Positions 1 to 9,300 of a stretch of DNA of 64,000 nt are shown one piece after another. A program made the position numbers and the translations under genes. Where the stretch lies: assembly GCA_018716725.1 (NCBI GenBank), contig DVJP01000031.1:1-64000 (forward strand). Reading direction: 5' to 3'. Position 1 is the stretch's first letter, and each line of letters opens with the position of its first letter. Origin of the DNA: Candidatus Merdivicinus excrementipullorum. Lineage in GTDB: Bacteria; Bacillota; Clostridia; Oscillospirales; Ruminococcaceae. The notes beneath the pieces were generated by a model that saw nothing but the letters and a program-made list of their open reading frames with translations, made no database searches and was not told the origin of the DNA.

Positions 1-155
1 CGGGCAGCATAGTTGGTATAATTTTGCCATGAAGACTCGTCTCCTTTCTGGGAGTACATTGTGTTTGTGGTAAAACCATTGTACCAGAAGGGCTGACGGG
101 TCTTCAACTTTCATTTAACTTTACAGTCCGATCGTGAAAGGATGGAGGATTTTCA

Positions 156-842
156 ATGAAAAAGACGAAACGCTTATGGAGCATCCTTCTTGCCGGAACA
201 ATGCTGTTCTCTTTGACAGCCTGCACCGGCAACGGGGGAGCGGAAACAGAATCTTCAGCCAGTCAAAGTCAGGAATCGTCCCAGCCGGAAAGCAGCGCGG
301 CGGAAGAACCCTCCGCGTCGGAACCGGAAAGCAGCGTAACTGCTGCGGAAAACGGGGATATCCTGGTGGTGTACTATTCCGCCACAGGAAATACGGAGCA
401 GGCCGCGGAATATATTGCGGAGGTTACCGGCGGGGACCTTTTTGAGCTGGAGCCTGCGGAACCGTACACCGATGAGGACTTAAACTGGACGGACGACAAC
501 AGCCGGGTCAGCCAGGAATACGCAGATGAGTCCCTTCGCGACGTCGAACTCGTTTCTACAACTGTGGAAAACTGGGATTCTTACGACACTGTCTATATCG
601 GATACCCCATTTGGTGGGGAATCGCCGCCTGGCCGGTCAACGGGTTTGTTTCCGCCAATGACTTTACCGGGAAAACGGTAATTCCCTTTGCTACCTCCTC
701 TTCCTCCGGCATGGGGGAAAGCGGGGAACTGCTGGCAGAACTGGCGGGGACCGGCGACTGGCAGGAAGGCCAGCGGTTTTCAAGCGGGGTCAGTGAAACC
801 GATGTAACAGAATGGGTGAACAATCTAGGAATTACAGAATAA
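156..842 (+). CDS. Exported flavodoxin-like lipoprotein
   Basis: The 228-residue product starts with a lipoprotein signal peptide ending in a lipobox (L-T-A-C, Cys at about residue 23). A Ser/Glu-rich linker of about 40 residues follows, then a flavodoxin-type domain from about residue 68. The domain begins with the FMN phosphate-binding loop (Y-S-A-T-G-N-T) and has the Y-P-I-W-W segment typical of the Flavodoxin_4 group. The protein should be anchored outside the membrane and bind FMN for one- or two-electron transfer; its partner is unknown. The start is supported by a GGATGGAGG-type ribosome binding site just upstream. A terminator follows, so it is probably transcribed alone. The family is clear; the physiological role is inference. 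Confidence 0.85.
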   Translation: MKKTKRLWSILLAGTMLFSLTACTGNGGAETESSASQSQESSQPESSAAEEPSASEPESSVTAAENGDILVVYYSATGNTEQAAEYIAEVTGGDLFELEPAEPYTDEDLNWTDDNSRVSQEYADESLRDVELVSTTVENWDSYDTVYIGYPIWWGIAAWPVNGFVSANDFTGKTVIPFATSSSSGMGESGELLAELAGTGDWQEGQRFSSGVSETDVTEWVNNLGITE

Positions 843-858
843 ACAGTTCCCTGCATGG

Positions 859-896
859 AAAAGGGGCCGAAGCTGTAAAAGGCTCCGGTCCCTTTT
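859..896 (+). terminator. Rho-independent terminator after flavodoxin gene
   Basis: A near-perfect hairpin (AAAAGGGGCCGAAGCT pairing with GGCTCCGGTCCCTTTT, a few G-T or mismatched positions) is followed by a T-rich stretch directly after the stop codon. Confidence 0.7.
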
Positions 897-937
897 CTGT
901 CAGGATCTTCATTTTAATTGAATAAGGAGGAATATCG

Positions 938-1801
938 GTGAAGGGTTTGTCATTGCTTCTTACGCTGTCCCTGCTGCTGACCGGGTGCGGGGGACAGGCG
1001 GGGAGCCGCCAGGAAACGATTCCGGCAGATTCCGGGATTGTCCAGGAAAGCCAAATCGGACAGGAAAATTCCTCAGCCCCTGCTCAAACGGGGTTGATTG
1101 CAGAGCAGGTTTTGGACGGCGCTGACGGGGAAATCCATTACAGCTATTACCTGCCGGACAGTTACGACAGCAGCAAAGAATATCCCATGATGGTGGTAAT
1201 GCCCGGCTACGATATGATGTGGTTCGGGGAGGATTCTTCCGGCAGCAATCTGGATTGGAAAGGGTTCCGTGTATGGACAGAGCTGGAGGAAGAGATGATC
1301 GTGGTATCCGCCCAGCTTACGGACTGGGGCGAAAAATCCGCCAGGCAGGCTGTTGAGTTGACGGAATATTTCCTGGAAAACTTCTCTGTGGATGAAAGCC
1401 GAGTCTATGCCGCCGGGTATTCCGCCGGAGGCGAAACCATGTCCCAGGCCGTTTCTATGCGGCCGGACCTGTATGCCGCTTATCTGCACGGGGCGTCCCA
1501 ATGGGACGGCGAGTTTGCGCCGGTGGCGGAAAATCAGGTGGCAGTCTACATTTTTATGGCCGAAAATGATGAATATTACGGCTCTCAAAAGGCCCGGGAC
1601 GCCTATGACGGGTTATATGCCGCCTATGAAGAAGCCGGGCTTTCAGAAAGCGAAATTGAGAAGTTACTGCAATTGGAAATACCGGAGGACGCTTACTTTA
1701 ACCGCCTGGGAATTTACGACAATTACCACGGAGGAGGAAACGTCCTGTTTGACGACCCGGATATTTTGAATTGGATTGTTCAGCACCGGAAAAATCCATA
1801 G
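938..1801 (+). CDS. Lipoprotein alpha/beta hydrolase (esterase, PHB-depolymerase-like)
   Basis: The start is GTG, chosen because AAGGAGG lies 7 bases upstream and the first residues form a short lipoprotein signal with lipobox L-T-G-C. After a low-complexity linker the mature protein has an alpha/beta-hydrolase fold. The nucleophile elbow is G-Y-S-A-G near residue 161, an acidic residue lies in the A-E-N-D-E-Y strand, and the candidate catalytic His is in N-Y-H-G-G-G near the C-terminus. The layout resembles secreted carboxylesterases of the Esterase-D/PHB-depolymerase type. It probably cleaves ester bonds outside the membrane; the substrate is not predictable. The gene ends 5 bases from the convergent ABC permease gene, with no terminator visible between them. 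Confidence 0.8.
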   Translation: MKGLSLLLTLSLLLTGCGGQAGSRQETIPADSGIVQESQIGQENSSAPAQTGLIAEQVLDGADGEIHYSYYLPDSYDSSKEYPMMVVMPGYDMMWFGEDSSGSNLDWKGFRVWTELEEEMIVVSAQLTDWGEKSARQAVELTEYFLENFSVDESRVYAAGYSAGGETMSQAVSMRPDLYAAYLHGASQWDGEFAPVAENQVAVYIFMAENDEYYGSQKARDAYDGLYAAYEEAGLSESEIEKLLQLEIPEDAYFNRLGIYDNYHGGGNVLFDDPDILNWIVQHRKNP

Positions 1802-1806
1802 AAAAG

Positions 1807-2595
1807 TCAGGCGCTTCTGCGTTTTATGACAAAGTCGAATGCGAGAAACACCCCAAGGGTTACAAGAATATATACGACGCTGTAGGACGCCGCCAGTGTC
1901 CTGTCGCCGCTTTGGAGATACGGCGCCATCATCACCGTGAAGGTGCGTACATTTCCTCCGCCAATCAGCAGAGTGGCGAAATAATCTCCAAAGGAGAGGA
2001 TGTAGGACATGACAAAGGAGGCGGCAAGGCCCGGAAGCAGCGCCGGCAGTGACACCGAAAAAAATGCCCGCAGACTGTTTGCGCCTAAAGTCAGGGCGGC
2101 TTCCTCATAGGAGCGGCCCATGGCGTCGGTGGCGTCCAGCATCAGCTTTACCGTATAAGGCGTGGAAAGGATAACGTGCATGATGATAACGCCTGCAGCG
2201 GTGTCGGCCAGGCCGATGCGCAGAAAAATGACGTGCAGTCCCATGGCAAGGGCTGTGCCGGGCAGCAGGATGGGGAGCATGGCCGCAAAGGACACCCAGC
2301 GTTTGCCGGGAAAGTCGTAAAAGACCACGGCCCGCGCCGTCATGGTTCCCACTGCGGTTGCACAGAATGCGGCGGCCAGCCCCAGCAGTACGGAGAGGCC
2401 AAGGGCGTCCATGGCGCCTGAATATCCGCCGAAAAGCTCTCCCAATGCGCGAAGCGAAAGTTTTTGAGGCAGAATATCCGGCCATGCCCATTGGGCGGAG
2501 ATGCTCCACACTGCCAGCACTGCCAGGGGAAACAGAATGCAGATCCCGGAAAAGACGATGCCCGCTGCGGCAATGGGATGACGTTTTGTCTTCAT
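1807..2595 (-). CDS. ABC transporter permease (YnjC-like, second subunit)
   Basis: This is a polytopic membrane protein of about 262 residues with the binding-protein-dependent permease (BPD_transp_1) fold. It has about six hydrophobic segments and the cytoplasmic EAA loop (E-E-A-A-L-T-L-G-A) that docks to an ATPase. The start is the ATG at 2595, which overlaps the upstream permease stop as ATGA; a longer in-frame ATG at 2646 would run far into that gene. It is the last gene of the PadR/radical-SAM/transporter operon. In Escherichia coli YnjC carries two such domains in one chain; here they are two proteins. No ATPase gene follows. Confidence 0.85.
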   Translation of the reverse strand: MKTKRHPIAAAGIVFSGICILFPLAVLAVWSISAQWAWPDILPQKLSLRALGELFGGYSGAMDALGLSVLLGLAAAFCATAVGTMTARAVVFYDFPGKRWVSFAAMLPILLPGTALAMGLHVIFLRIGLADTAAGVIIMHVILSTPYTVKLMLDATDAMGRSYEEAALTLGANSLRAFFSVSLPALLPGLAASFVMSYILSFGDYFATLLIGGGNVRTFTVMMAPYLQSGDRTLAASYSVVYILVTLGVFLAFDFVIKRRSA

Positions 2596-3482
2596 TGCAG
2601 ACCGCCTCCCCAACGTTTCAAAATAAGGGAATCCGCCCATTTCCACCCAAAGGCAAATACCAGGGAAACCAGCAGCATCACCGTATTCATGGCCATGGCA
2701 TAGGGGCGGTGCAGTAAATCCGGATGGGTGTATTCGATATAGGCCTGCACGGGAAGGGCCTTGGGGGAAGTTTCGCCCAGAAGGAAGGGCAGTTCGTACG
2801 CCCCAAAATTATAGGACAGCAGAATAAAGAATGCCCCTAAAACCGCCGGCATGCAGATTGGCAGCGTAATGTGGAAAAACGCTTTCCATTTTTCTGCCCC
2901 CATGCTGTATGCCGCCTCATATAAAGCCGGTTCGATTCCGCTCATGGAAGGAAGGATAAAATAGCAGGCAAAGGGGACGCCTTTCCACAGATACGCCAGG
3001 ATAATCCCGACGCTGTTTTGGTCGTAGAGCAATGATGGGAACGCTTCCTGGGAAGGAAGCAGCCCCAGGGCATACAGCAGCCTGGAAAACACGCCGGACT
3101 GGGAGAATAAGAAAACGGTAAACAGCGCCGCGACTAAGTGGGGCAGCATAATGGGGACCGTCAGCAGCTGCCGCAAAATCCCGCCGGCTTTTTTGCACAG
3201 CGTGATTGCCCAGCACAGCAGAACGCCTGCTAAAACAGACAGAAGGGAGGAGGCGAAAGCAATGTATAAGCTGAGTCCCGCGCTGGATAACAGGCTGCCG
3301 GAAGACGCGGCGGTATTCCCTTTGGCCAAATCGAAAAAATATTGCAGGGTGGGTTTGGAAAGCCCCAGGGACGGCAGCACGCCAAGGCTTTGAACCCCGC
3401 AGATCACAACGCTGCTCAGCACAAGAACAGTAAGCAAAATCAGCGGCATTAAGAGCAAAAGGGGGAATTTCTGCCGGTTCAC
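2592..3482 (-). CDS. ABC transporter permease (YnjC-like, first subunit)
   Basis: This 296-residue inner-membrane permease has about six transmembrane segments. A cytoplasmic E-A-A loop (E-A-A-Y-S-M-G-A, about residues 190-198) is the site for ATPase contact. It begins with GTG overlapping the stop of the substrate-binding protein gene (GTGA), so translation is coupled. It should pair with the downstream permease to form the channel of a YnjBCD/spermidine-thiamine-type importer. The two permeases share the fold but not obvious sequence identity, so they form a heterodimer rather than a recent duplication. Confidence 0.85.
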   Translation of the reverse strand: MNRQKFPLLLLMPLILLTVLVLSSVVICGVQSLGVLPSLGLSKPTLQYFFDLAKGNTAASSGSLLSSAGLSLYIAFASSLLSVLAGVLLCWAITLCKKAGGILRQLLTVPIMLPHLVAALFTVFLFSQSGVFSRLLYALGLLPSQEAFPSLLYDQNSVGIILAYLWKGVPFACYFILPSMSGIEPALYEAAYSMGAEKWKAFFHITLPICMPAVLGAFFILLSYNFGAYELPFLLGETSPKALPVQAYIEYTHPDLLHRPYAMAMNTVMLLVSLVFAFGWKWADSLILKRWGGGLQ

Positions 3483-4711
3483 TTGCCCACAACCTCCTCC
3501 AGCCAGATTTCTTCAATAATGGGCACCAATTTTGCAGGCATCTGCGGCAGTTTTTTTTCGTTTAGTTCTTCCAGCGGGATCGTGCCGCCGCCGGAAGGCA
3601 TGGCGTTTTCAAAGAGCTTCTGTTCCTCAGGCTCCATGCGGGTATTGTCGATGGCAGGGCAGATTTTTGCAATGTCCAGCCGGGCCGCCTGCATTTCCGG
3701 GCTGAGAACTTCGTTCATGACCACAAGCGCCCCGGCCTTGTGGGGAGAATTGGCCGCAACGGCGATAAAATCCGTATCTGCGGCCATGCCGTTTTCAAAG
3801 ATAAAGGAATGTACGGTAGCAGGGAAAGTCCCTTTTTCAACCTCCGCCAGATAGGTGTAGGGATAGCAGCTCATGGTGAGGTCCAGCTCCCCGTCCGCGA
3901 ACATGGTATCCACTTGGGCGCTGGTGGCGGGGAAGGTTTTCCCCTGGTTCCAAAGGTACGGGTTCAGCTCCCGGAGATAATCCAGAGCCGGTTCGATGGC
4001 TTCCCGGACAGTTTCCTTCTGGGCTTCCATGGTTTGGAACTGCTCATATCCCACCAGATTGTAAATCAGGTTTACCACAAAGGTGCGGCCTGTGAAATCC
4101 GGCAGCGCAGGGTAGGTGACGCGGCCTGGGTGCGCCTTGGCAAAGGCTAAAAATTCGGCGGCGTTTTTGGGCGTTTCGGATATTTTAGCGCTGTCTGTGA
4201 TGAGCACCATCTGGTTGTTGCCGTAGGGCGATTCGTAACCGTCGGTGGGGTAGCCGTAATCGAACCGGATGTTATCGGCTTCGGCGTCCACATACTTGGA
4301 AAAATTCGGCAGATAGCCGGTGACGGGTCCGAACAGCAGATCGTTTTCTTTGGCTGAGTAGAAGTTTTCACCGTTAATCCAAATCATGTCAATGGAACCG
4401 TCCTGTTTTCCCGCCTGTTTTTCTCCCACCAGCTTGGCCATGACCTGTTCAATGTCCATGGGCACCCGCTTGAGGGTAATCCCGTACTTTTCCTCAACGG
4501 CAGGGGCCAGAACCGTGTCGATCCAACGGTTGTTGGCTTCGTTGCCGCCCCAGCCGTAAAAGGTGACGGTCTGCCCCTTAGCCTGTTCCACAATGGAATC
4601 GTAATCCGAGTTTGGGTCAAATTCCGCCGTCTGCTGCCCGCAGGCGGACAGCATGAAAATCATACAGGAAACGAGAAGAATCGAAATGTATTTGATTGCT
4701 TTGTTTTTCAT
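3479..4711 (-). CDS. ABC transporter substrate-binding lipoprotein, YnjB-like
   Basis: The 410-residue protein has a lipoprotein signal (lipobox L-S-A-C, Cys near residue 24) and a class-II periplasmic-binding fold. The segments V-T-F-Y-G-W-G-G near residue 50 and W-I-N-G-E-N-F near residue 110 are characteristic of the YnjB group (COG4134). That group is related to thiamine/spermidine binding proteins, but its ligand has not been settled. The ATG has GGAGAT at good spacing. The gene lies 12 bases after the BioB-like radical-SAM gene and overlaps the first permease gene, so enzyme and importer are made together. The family call is firm; the ligand is unknown. Confidence 0.85.
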   Translation of the reverse strand: MKNKAIKYISILLVSCMIFMLSACGQQTAEFDPNSDYDSIVEQAKGQTVTFYGWGGNEANNRWIDTVLAPAVEEKYGITLKRVPMDIEQVMAKLVGEKQAGKQDGSIDMIWINGENFYSAKENDLLFGPVTGYLPNFSKYVDAEADNIRFDYGYPTDGYESPYGNNQMVLITDSAKISETPKNAAEFLAFAKAHPGRVTYPALPDFTGRTFVVNLIYNLVGYEQFQTMEAQKETVREAIEPALDYLRELNPYLWNQGKTFPATSAQVDTMFADGELDLTMSCYPYTYLAEVEKGTFPATVHSFIFENGMAADTDFIAVAANSPHKAGALVVMNEVLSPEMQAARLDIAKICPAIDNTRMEPEEQKLFENAMPSGGGTIPLEELNEKKLPQMPAKLVPIIEEIWLEEVVGK

Positions 4712-4723
4712 GGGTATCTCCGA

Positions 4724-5779
4724 TTAGTGCCAGGAATCTGTTTTTACCAAATAGTCGAAATTCAGGGGAATCTTGCTTTCATCGCCCCGGCGCAGATAGT
4801 CAAAGCCGCATTCGAACATCATCTTGCGGCAGCGGGCCATATCCATGCCGCGGTTTTGGGCGGTATCCGCACTGTTGTCCCGGGGATTGGCGCCGCTTTC
4901 CGCGGTAATGATATTGGCTCCCGCCGTGTAGCACAATTCGTTAGGCTCGTGGGCGCCCATGTAAGCCATAGTGGGGACAGTGGCGCTGGCCAGGGCAATG
5001 ACGGCCACAATCTGCGCCAGCCGCAGTTCGCTGATCTGGCCGTAATGGGCCAAAGGCGCGCCGGGCACAGCCACCCGCCGCATGGCCGCGTGCTGGTAAA
5101 TATCCATTTCGATCCCGATAAAAATGTTGTCCACCAATTCGTCCACGGAATGTTCCGGCCCGATGGGTTCGCAGCAGGTGTACAATTCCAGCCCCGCCTC
5201 CAACGCGTTGCGCATGGACTGAACCCGGTCCTCCGGCTTTAAGTCCGTGTCGATTCCTTCTCGGAGCCTGCACACATGGTAAACGCCGGTCACCCCTGCG
5301 GCCCGGAGTTCCTTGTACCCTTCCAAAGTGGTGTCTCCCACATTGGCCCAGATCTGCGTGGTGGAAGGGGCAATTTTGCGGGCCAGCTCCACGCATTTTA
5401 AATAATGCTCCCGATCATAGTCGTGCATGGTCATCAGGTAAAGGCCGTACAGGTCGCCGTAACGGCAGAATTCCTCAATCTTCTGGGTCAGTTCTTCCTC
5501 AGACATCCGCACCCGGTTAAAATGGGTGTGCTTTTCCCCAAAGGTGCAGAATTTGCAGCCGCCGGGGCAGGGCTTTACATCGACGCCGATCTGTCCCAAA
5601 ATGATGGCGGAGTTCTCGTTTTTGCTGCGGATAATAGAGGACGCCTCCGCCCGAAGAAGCCCGGCCTCAAAGCTTTTTTCGTCCAGTTTCAGGAGATATC
5701 GGCAATCCTCCCGATTCAGAGGCTGGCCGTTTTCCGCTTTTTCCAAGATTTCCTGAAATTGCATGTCCAATTTTTTCAT
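4724..5779 (-). CDS. BioB-like radical SAM enzyme of unknown substrate
   Basis: The 351-residue protein contains the radical-SAM iron-sulfur motif C-P-G-G-C-K-F-C (CX3CX2C) near residues 71-78 inside a TIM-barrel. The order of segments and the C-terminal region resemble the BATS-type group (biotin synthase, HydE, PylB). It is not HydE, whose motif region differs, and it lacks convincing similarity to the BioB residues that hold the second cluster. Its C-terminal half is rich in conserved-looking polar segments (for example A-G-A-N-I-I-T-A-E-S-G). It sits between a PadR regulator and a YnjB-type importer, which suggests it acts on an imported or cofactor-like small molecule. The reaction cannot be named from sequence. 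Confidence 0.8.
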   Translation of the reverse strand: MKKLDMQFQEILEKAENGQPLNREDCRYLLKLDEKSFEAGLLRAEASSIIRSKNENSAIILGQIGVDVKPCPGGCKFCTFGEKHTHFNRVRMSEEELTQKIEEFCRYGDLYGLYLMTMHDYDREHYLKCVELARKIAPSTTQIWANVGDTTLEGYKELRAAGVTGVYHVCRLREGIDTDLKPEDRVQSMRNALEAGLELYTCCEPIGPEHSVDELVDNIFIGIEMDIYQHAAMRRVAVPGAPLAHYGQISELRLAQIVAVIALASATVPTMAYMGAHEPNELCYTAGANIITAESGANPRDNSADTAQNRGMDMARCRKMMFECGFDYLRRGDESKIPLNFDYLVKTDSWH

Positions 5780-5804
5780 GTCCGTTTCCTTGCCTTTCTG
5801 CGCG

Positions 5805-6164
5805 TTATTTTGTTTCGTCTAATACAGCGGAAATCGCGTTGATGAGATTGCCGATGCTTTTTTTATAGTCTGTGAGCGTTGACTTCCAGTGCTTTAGGCA
5901 GTCTTTTCCGTCCTCCGTGATTTTGTAAATCCGGCGGGGCTGGTCGCTCATATCCCATTCGGAAGCCAGCAGCCCTGCCGCTTCCATTTTCTTTAGCGTC
6001 CGGTAAAGCCCTGTGGGATCAATCCCGCTGTAATCCATAATGCCGCTTTTTTCCATTTCCTTCAGAATGGAAAAGCCGTGCAGCGGTTTCCGGTACAGCA
6101 GCATCAATATGGTAGGCTGCAAGAGCCTGTCCAAAAACGAACCTTTGCAAGCGCATTTTTCCAT
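5805..6164 (-). CDS. PadR family transcriptional regulator
   Basis: This 119-residue protein has an N-terminal winged helix (about residues 10-85, with the typical G-L-Y-R-T-L-K-K-M-E-A-A-G-L-L recognition-helix and wing region) and a short C-terminal helix for dimerisation, as in PadR-s1 proteins. The unusual N-terminus has two Cys within the first seven residues (E-K-C-A-C-K-G), which could bind a metal or sense redox state. It is the first gene of the operon, and palindromes lie in its own promoter, so autoregulation together with the radical-SAM and transporter genes is likely. The effector is unknown. Confidence 0.88.
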   Translation of the reverse strand: MEKCACKGSFLDRLLQPTILMLLYRKPLHGFSILKEMEKSGIMDYSGIDPTGLYRTLKKMEAAGLLASEWDMSDQPRRIYKITEDGKDCLKHWKSTLTDYKKSIGNLINAISAVLDETK

Positions 6165-6204
6165 CAGAAAAAGTCCCTCCCTTTCACCAGAATGGGTCTA
6201 CTAC

Positions 6205-6245
6205 TAGACAAGGTCTATCATACAGTTATTTTGATGATCTGTATA
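6205..6245 (-). promoter_or_regulatory. Promoter and candidate PadR operator
   Basis: On the minus strand, TATACA (6240-6245) and TATGAT (6217-6222) are 17 bases apart, which fits a sigma-A promoter. A perfect inverted repeat TAGAC-AAG-GTCTA (6205-6217) touches the -10 box. A second imperfect inverted repeat (ATCATACAG with CTGTATAGTATGAT) spans the -35/-10 region. The assignment to PadR is by position only. Confidence 0.55.
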
Positions 6246-6288
6246 GTATGATTTTTCGGAAATTGGAAAAATTTTATTTTTAACAGGA

Positions 6289-6342
6289 AAAACTCGGCAG
6301 CCAGTGTCCGCCTTTTGGGGCCAGACTTGACTGCCGGGTTTT
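6289..6342 (-). terminator. Terminator downstream of GH2 gene
   Basis: AAACTCGGCAG at 6290-6300 pairs with CTGCCGGGTTT at 6331-6341 (one G-T pair). The minus-strand copy ends in a T-rich run just after the GH2 stop codon. The apical loop is long. Confidence 0.55.
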
Positions 6343-6345
6343 GTG

Positions 6346-9300
6346 TTATTTGATTTCGAGAATGAAACGCAGGGTGTAAAGGCCGCCTGTCAGCCGGTAT
6401 TCCTGGGGCATTGCGGTGCTCCAGGCCATATCCCCCCCAATGGGGCCGTGGGCTGCGTCAATGTGCAGCCAGCTTTCCCTGTGGACGGGCAGTTCGTGCT
6501 CATGGCCTGCGCTGTATTCTGCCACGGTATTGTGCCGGATGTCAAAGTGGAAAGGCTTCTCTGCCCTCACCTTGAGCATATGCCCCGCCTCATCCCGCAG
6601 CTGGAGCCAGCGTGTTTCCTCGTGGCCGCCGTTTTCCGAGGGCGGGCTGAAGGGGAAGTGCTGGTCCGAAACGGTGGATTCCCAGACCTGTACCCGGGCC
6701 GCCAGCTTCCGGTCAACGTAATTTTCCTGAGGCCCGCGCCCATAAGCGGTGATTTTTTCCAGCCCCGCCGCAATTGGCAGCATAACTCCCACCCGGGAAA
6801 CGGCCGGCAGGGAATCGGGCAGGCTGACTGAAAACTCCGTTTCAACCCCGCTTTCCTGCACCGTGTAGCAGAGCCTTCCCTCCGCCGGGATGCCGCCCTG
6901 CATGACAAAGGGGAATTCTATCCGCACCCGGTCGGTACCGTTTAGGATTACCGGTTCCTGGGCAGCGGCTTCCATATCCCGGAAAGGGGCCAGCAAATCG
7001 TGCCATCCCCAGCCGGGACAGCAGTCCAGGCCGGTCCGGGGACGGGAAAAGGCGGGAGCGGAGGCCCCAGCCAGGAATTCCGTTCCATCCCTTTGGAGGG
7101 AAACCAGCGCCCCATCCTGCCTGCGGAATACTGCCGTAAGAGCCCCTGCGTCCACTGTCAGCAGTTCATTGCCGGCAGAGAGCTTCGGGGCGGCTCCGTG
7201 GGCCTGAAGCGCCGCCGGACGGTACAAACCGCCTGCCACAGCAAACTGCTGGAAGCCCATTTCCTCGCCGGCCGCGGCGAACCAGCAGCCTTTCCGGCGA
7301 CTGAAACAGAATTCCAGATGGTATTCATGGGCCTCCCGGCGGGAGAAGGGCAGTGTGACTGTGATTTCTGTTTCAGACATAGGCGCTAAATCGGGCAGCG
7401 CAAGCTCCCAGCGGGAAACTTCCGCGCCGTCCTCCCGCAGAACCGCTTCGCAGCGGAAATCCCGGCCCCGCTGGGTCATTGTGCGGTTTTTCAGGACAAA
7501 ACGGAGGTCGGGGGCGGCGGTATCCCATGCGGAAAAGTTTTGGGGCTTTTCCATCCAAATGGGGCAGTAGGCCTCCTTGACTTCATAGGCCACGGGTTTC
7601 CAGGTGAGGTCGGCTTGGACGATGCCGTTGTTGGTCATATAGGGGGGATTCTGCCATTCTACCACCGGTTCGCCGAAATCCCCGCCGTAAGCGAAGAATT
7701 TTTTCCCATCCGCCGTTTTCCCAACCAGGGATTTGTCCTGCCAATCCCAGATGTAGCCGCCCTGGAACCGGGGATACCGTTCCAGCAGCTCCCGGAATTT
7801 TTCCATCCCGCCGCCGCTGTTGCAGATTTGGTACAGATATTCCACCAAAATCACCGGCCGGCTGTCGGCGGGGCTTGCCAGCATTTGCAGAATCCGTGGA
7901 ATTGTCGCATACATGTTCCCCCGCACGTCCGAGACATTCTTTCCCGGTTCGCCCGCTTCGTACTGGCAAAGGCGGGTGGGGTCAAATTCCTTGATAAAGC
8001 CGTACATGGCCGCGTGATTGGGGCCGGTTCCGCTTTCGTTGCCCAGGGACCAGGAATAAATGGAGGGATGGTTTTTGTAATGGGAAACCATCCGCACCGC
8101 CCGTTCCAGATACTGCCCCGCCCAGGCCGGATCATGGCTTAAAGCGCCCATGACGCCGTGGGTTTCCAGGTTGCACTCGCAGACAAGGAGCAGCCCCAGC
8201 TCGTCGCACAGGTCGTACCATTCCGGGCAGTCAGGGTAGTGACAGGTGCGGACGGAGTTGATGTTCATCCGCTTCATCTGCCGGATCTCTTCCATCATGT
8301 GGGCCCGGCTGACAGTGCGGCCCCCCTCCCAGCAGAAATCATGCCGGTTGACCCCTCGAATCAGCAAACGCTGGCCATTGAGGAGTACCACGCCGTCCGC
8401 AACCTCAATCTTTTTAAAGCCGAACCGGCAGCTTTCCCAGTCGCATTCCGCGCCGTCCGGGCCGACCAGCGTGATTACCGCCCGATAAAGGGACGGCGTT
8501 TCCGGCGACCAGAGCTTCACTTCGGGAAGACGCAGTGTAACCCGTCCGGTATTGGCGGTGGGCAGGCAGTCCATCCGGTATTGAGCGGACTCCATAACCG
8601 GGCCTTCCCCCTGGGCCAGCATTTGTCCCGCCGTGTCAACAATGGAAAGCCGCACCCGGCAATCGGCAAAACCCGGCCGGCGGGAAATCCGGATGTCGGC
8701 CGTTACCTCTCCGCCGCCCCGGTGAAGGTCAGGCAGGGCGGTTATTTGGTAATCCTCGATACAGAGGGCCGGTTTTGCAATGAGCCACACATCCCGGTGG
8801 ATGCCGGAGATGTGCCAGTAATCCTGATCCTCCAGATAGCTGCTTTTGGAAAATCGGAGCGCTGCCAGGGAAACGGTGTTTTCGCCCGGACGTAGGAATT
8901 CTGTCACATTGAATTCAGAAGGGAGCTTGCTGTCCTCCGAATAACCTGCCGGTTCTCCGTTGACCCAAAGGTAAAAGGCCGTTTCCACCCCGTCAAAACG
9001 CAGGAAAACCTCCTTGCCTGTAAAATGGGCGGGGAGGGTAAAGCTCCGGCGGTAACAGCCGGTGGGGTTATCCGCCGGGATATAAGGCGGGTTGGGGAAC
9101 TGGCGTTCATCCCCCAAAGAGGGGCGGATCATGTGCCGGCCCGCAGCCCGATAGTCCCACGGGTAGGGGACATTGGTGTAAATGGGCTTTCCAAAGTCCT
9201 GCACCTCCCAGCTTCCCGGCACCGCAATGGGGGAGAAGCCGGATAGCGCCGCGTCCTCCCGGTAAAAATCCCCCACCTCCTCCGGGGATTTTTCCAGCTT

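Noticed and set aside
4724..5779. Identification of the radical SAM gene as hydE or bioB
   Set aside because: HydE would be attractive given hydG in the window, but the motif region (C-P-G-G-C-K-F-C) and C-terminal half do not match HydE, and the second-cluster residues of BioB are not convincing. It is left as BioB-like.
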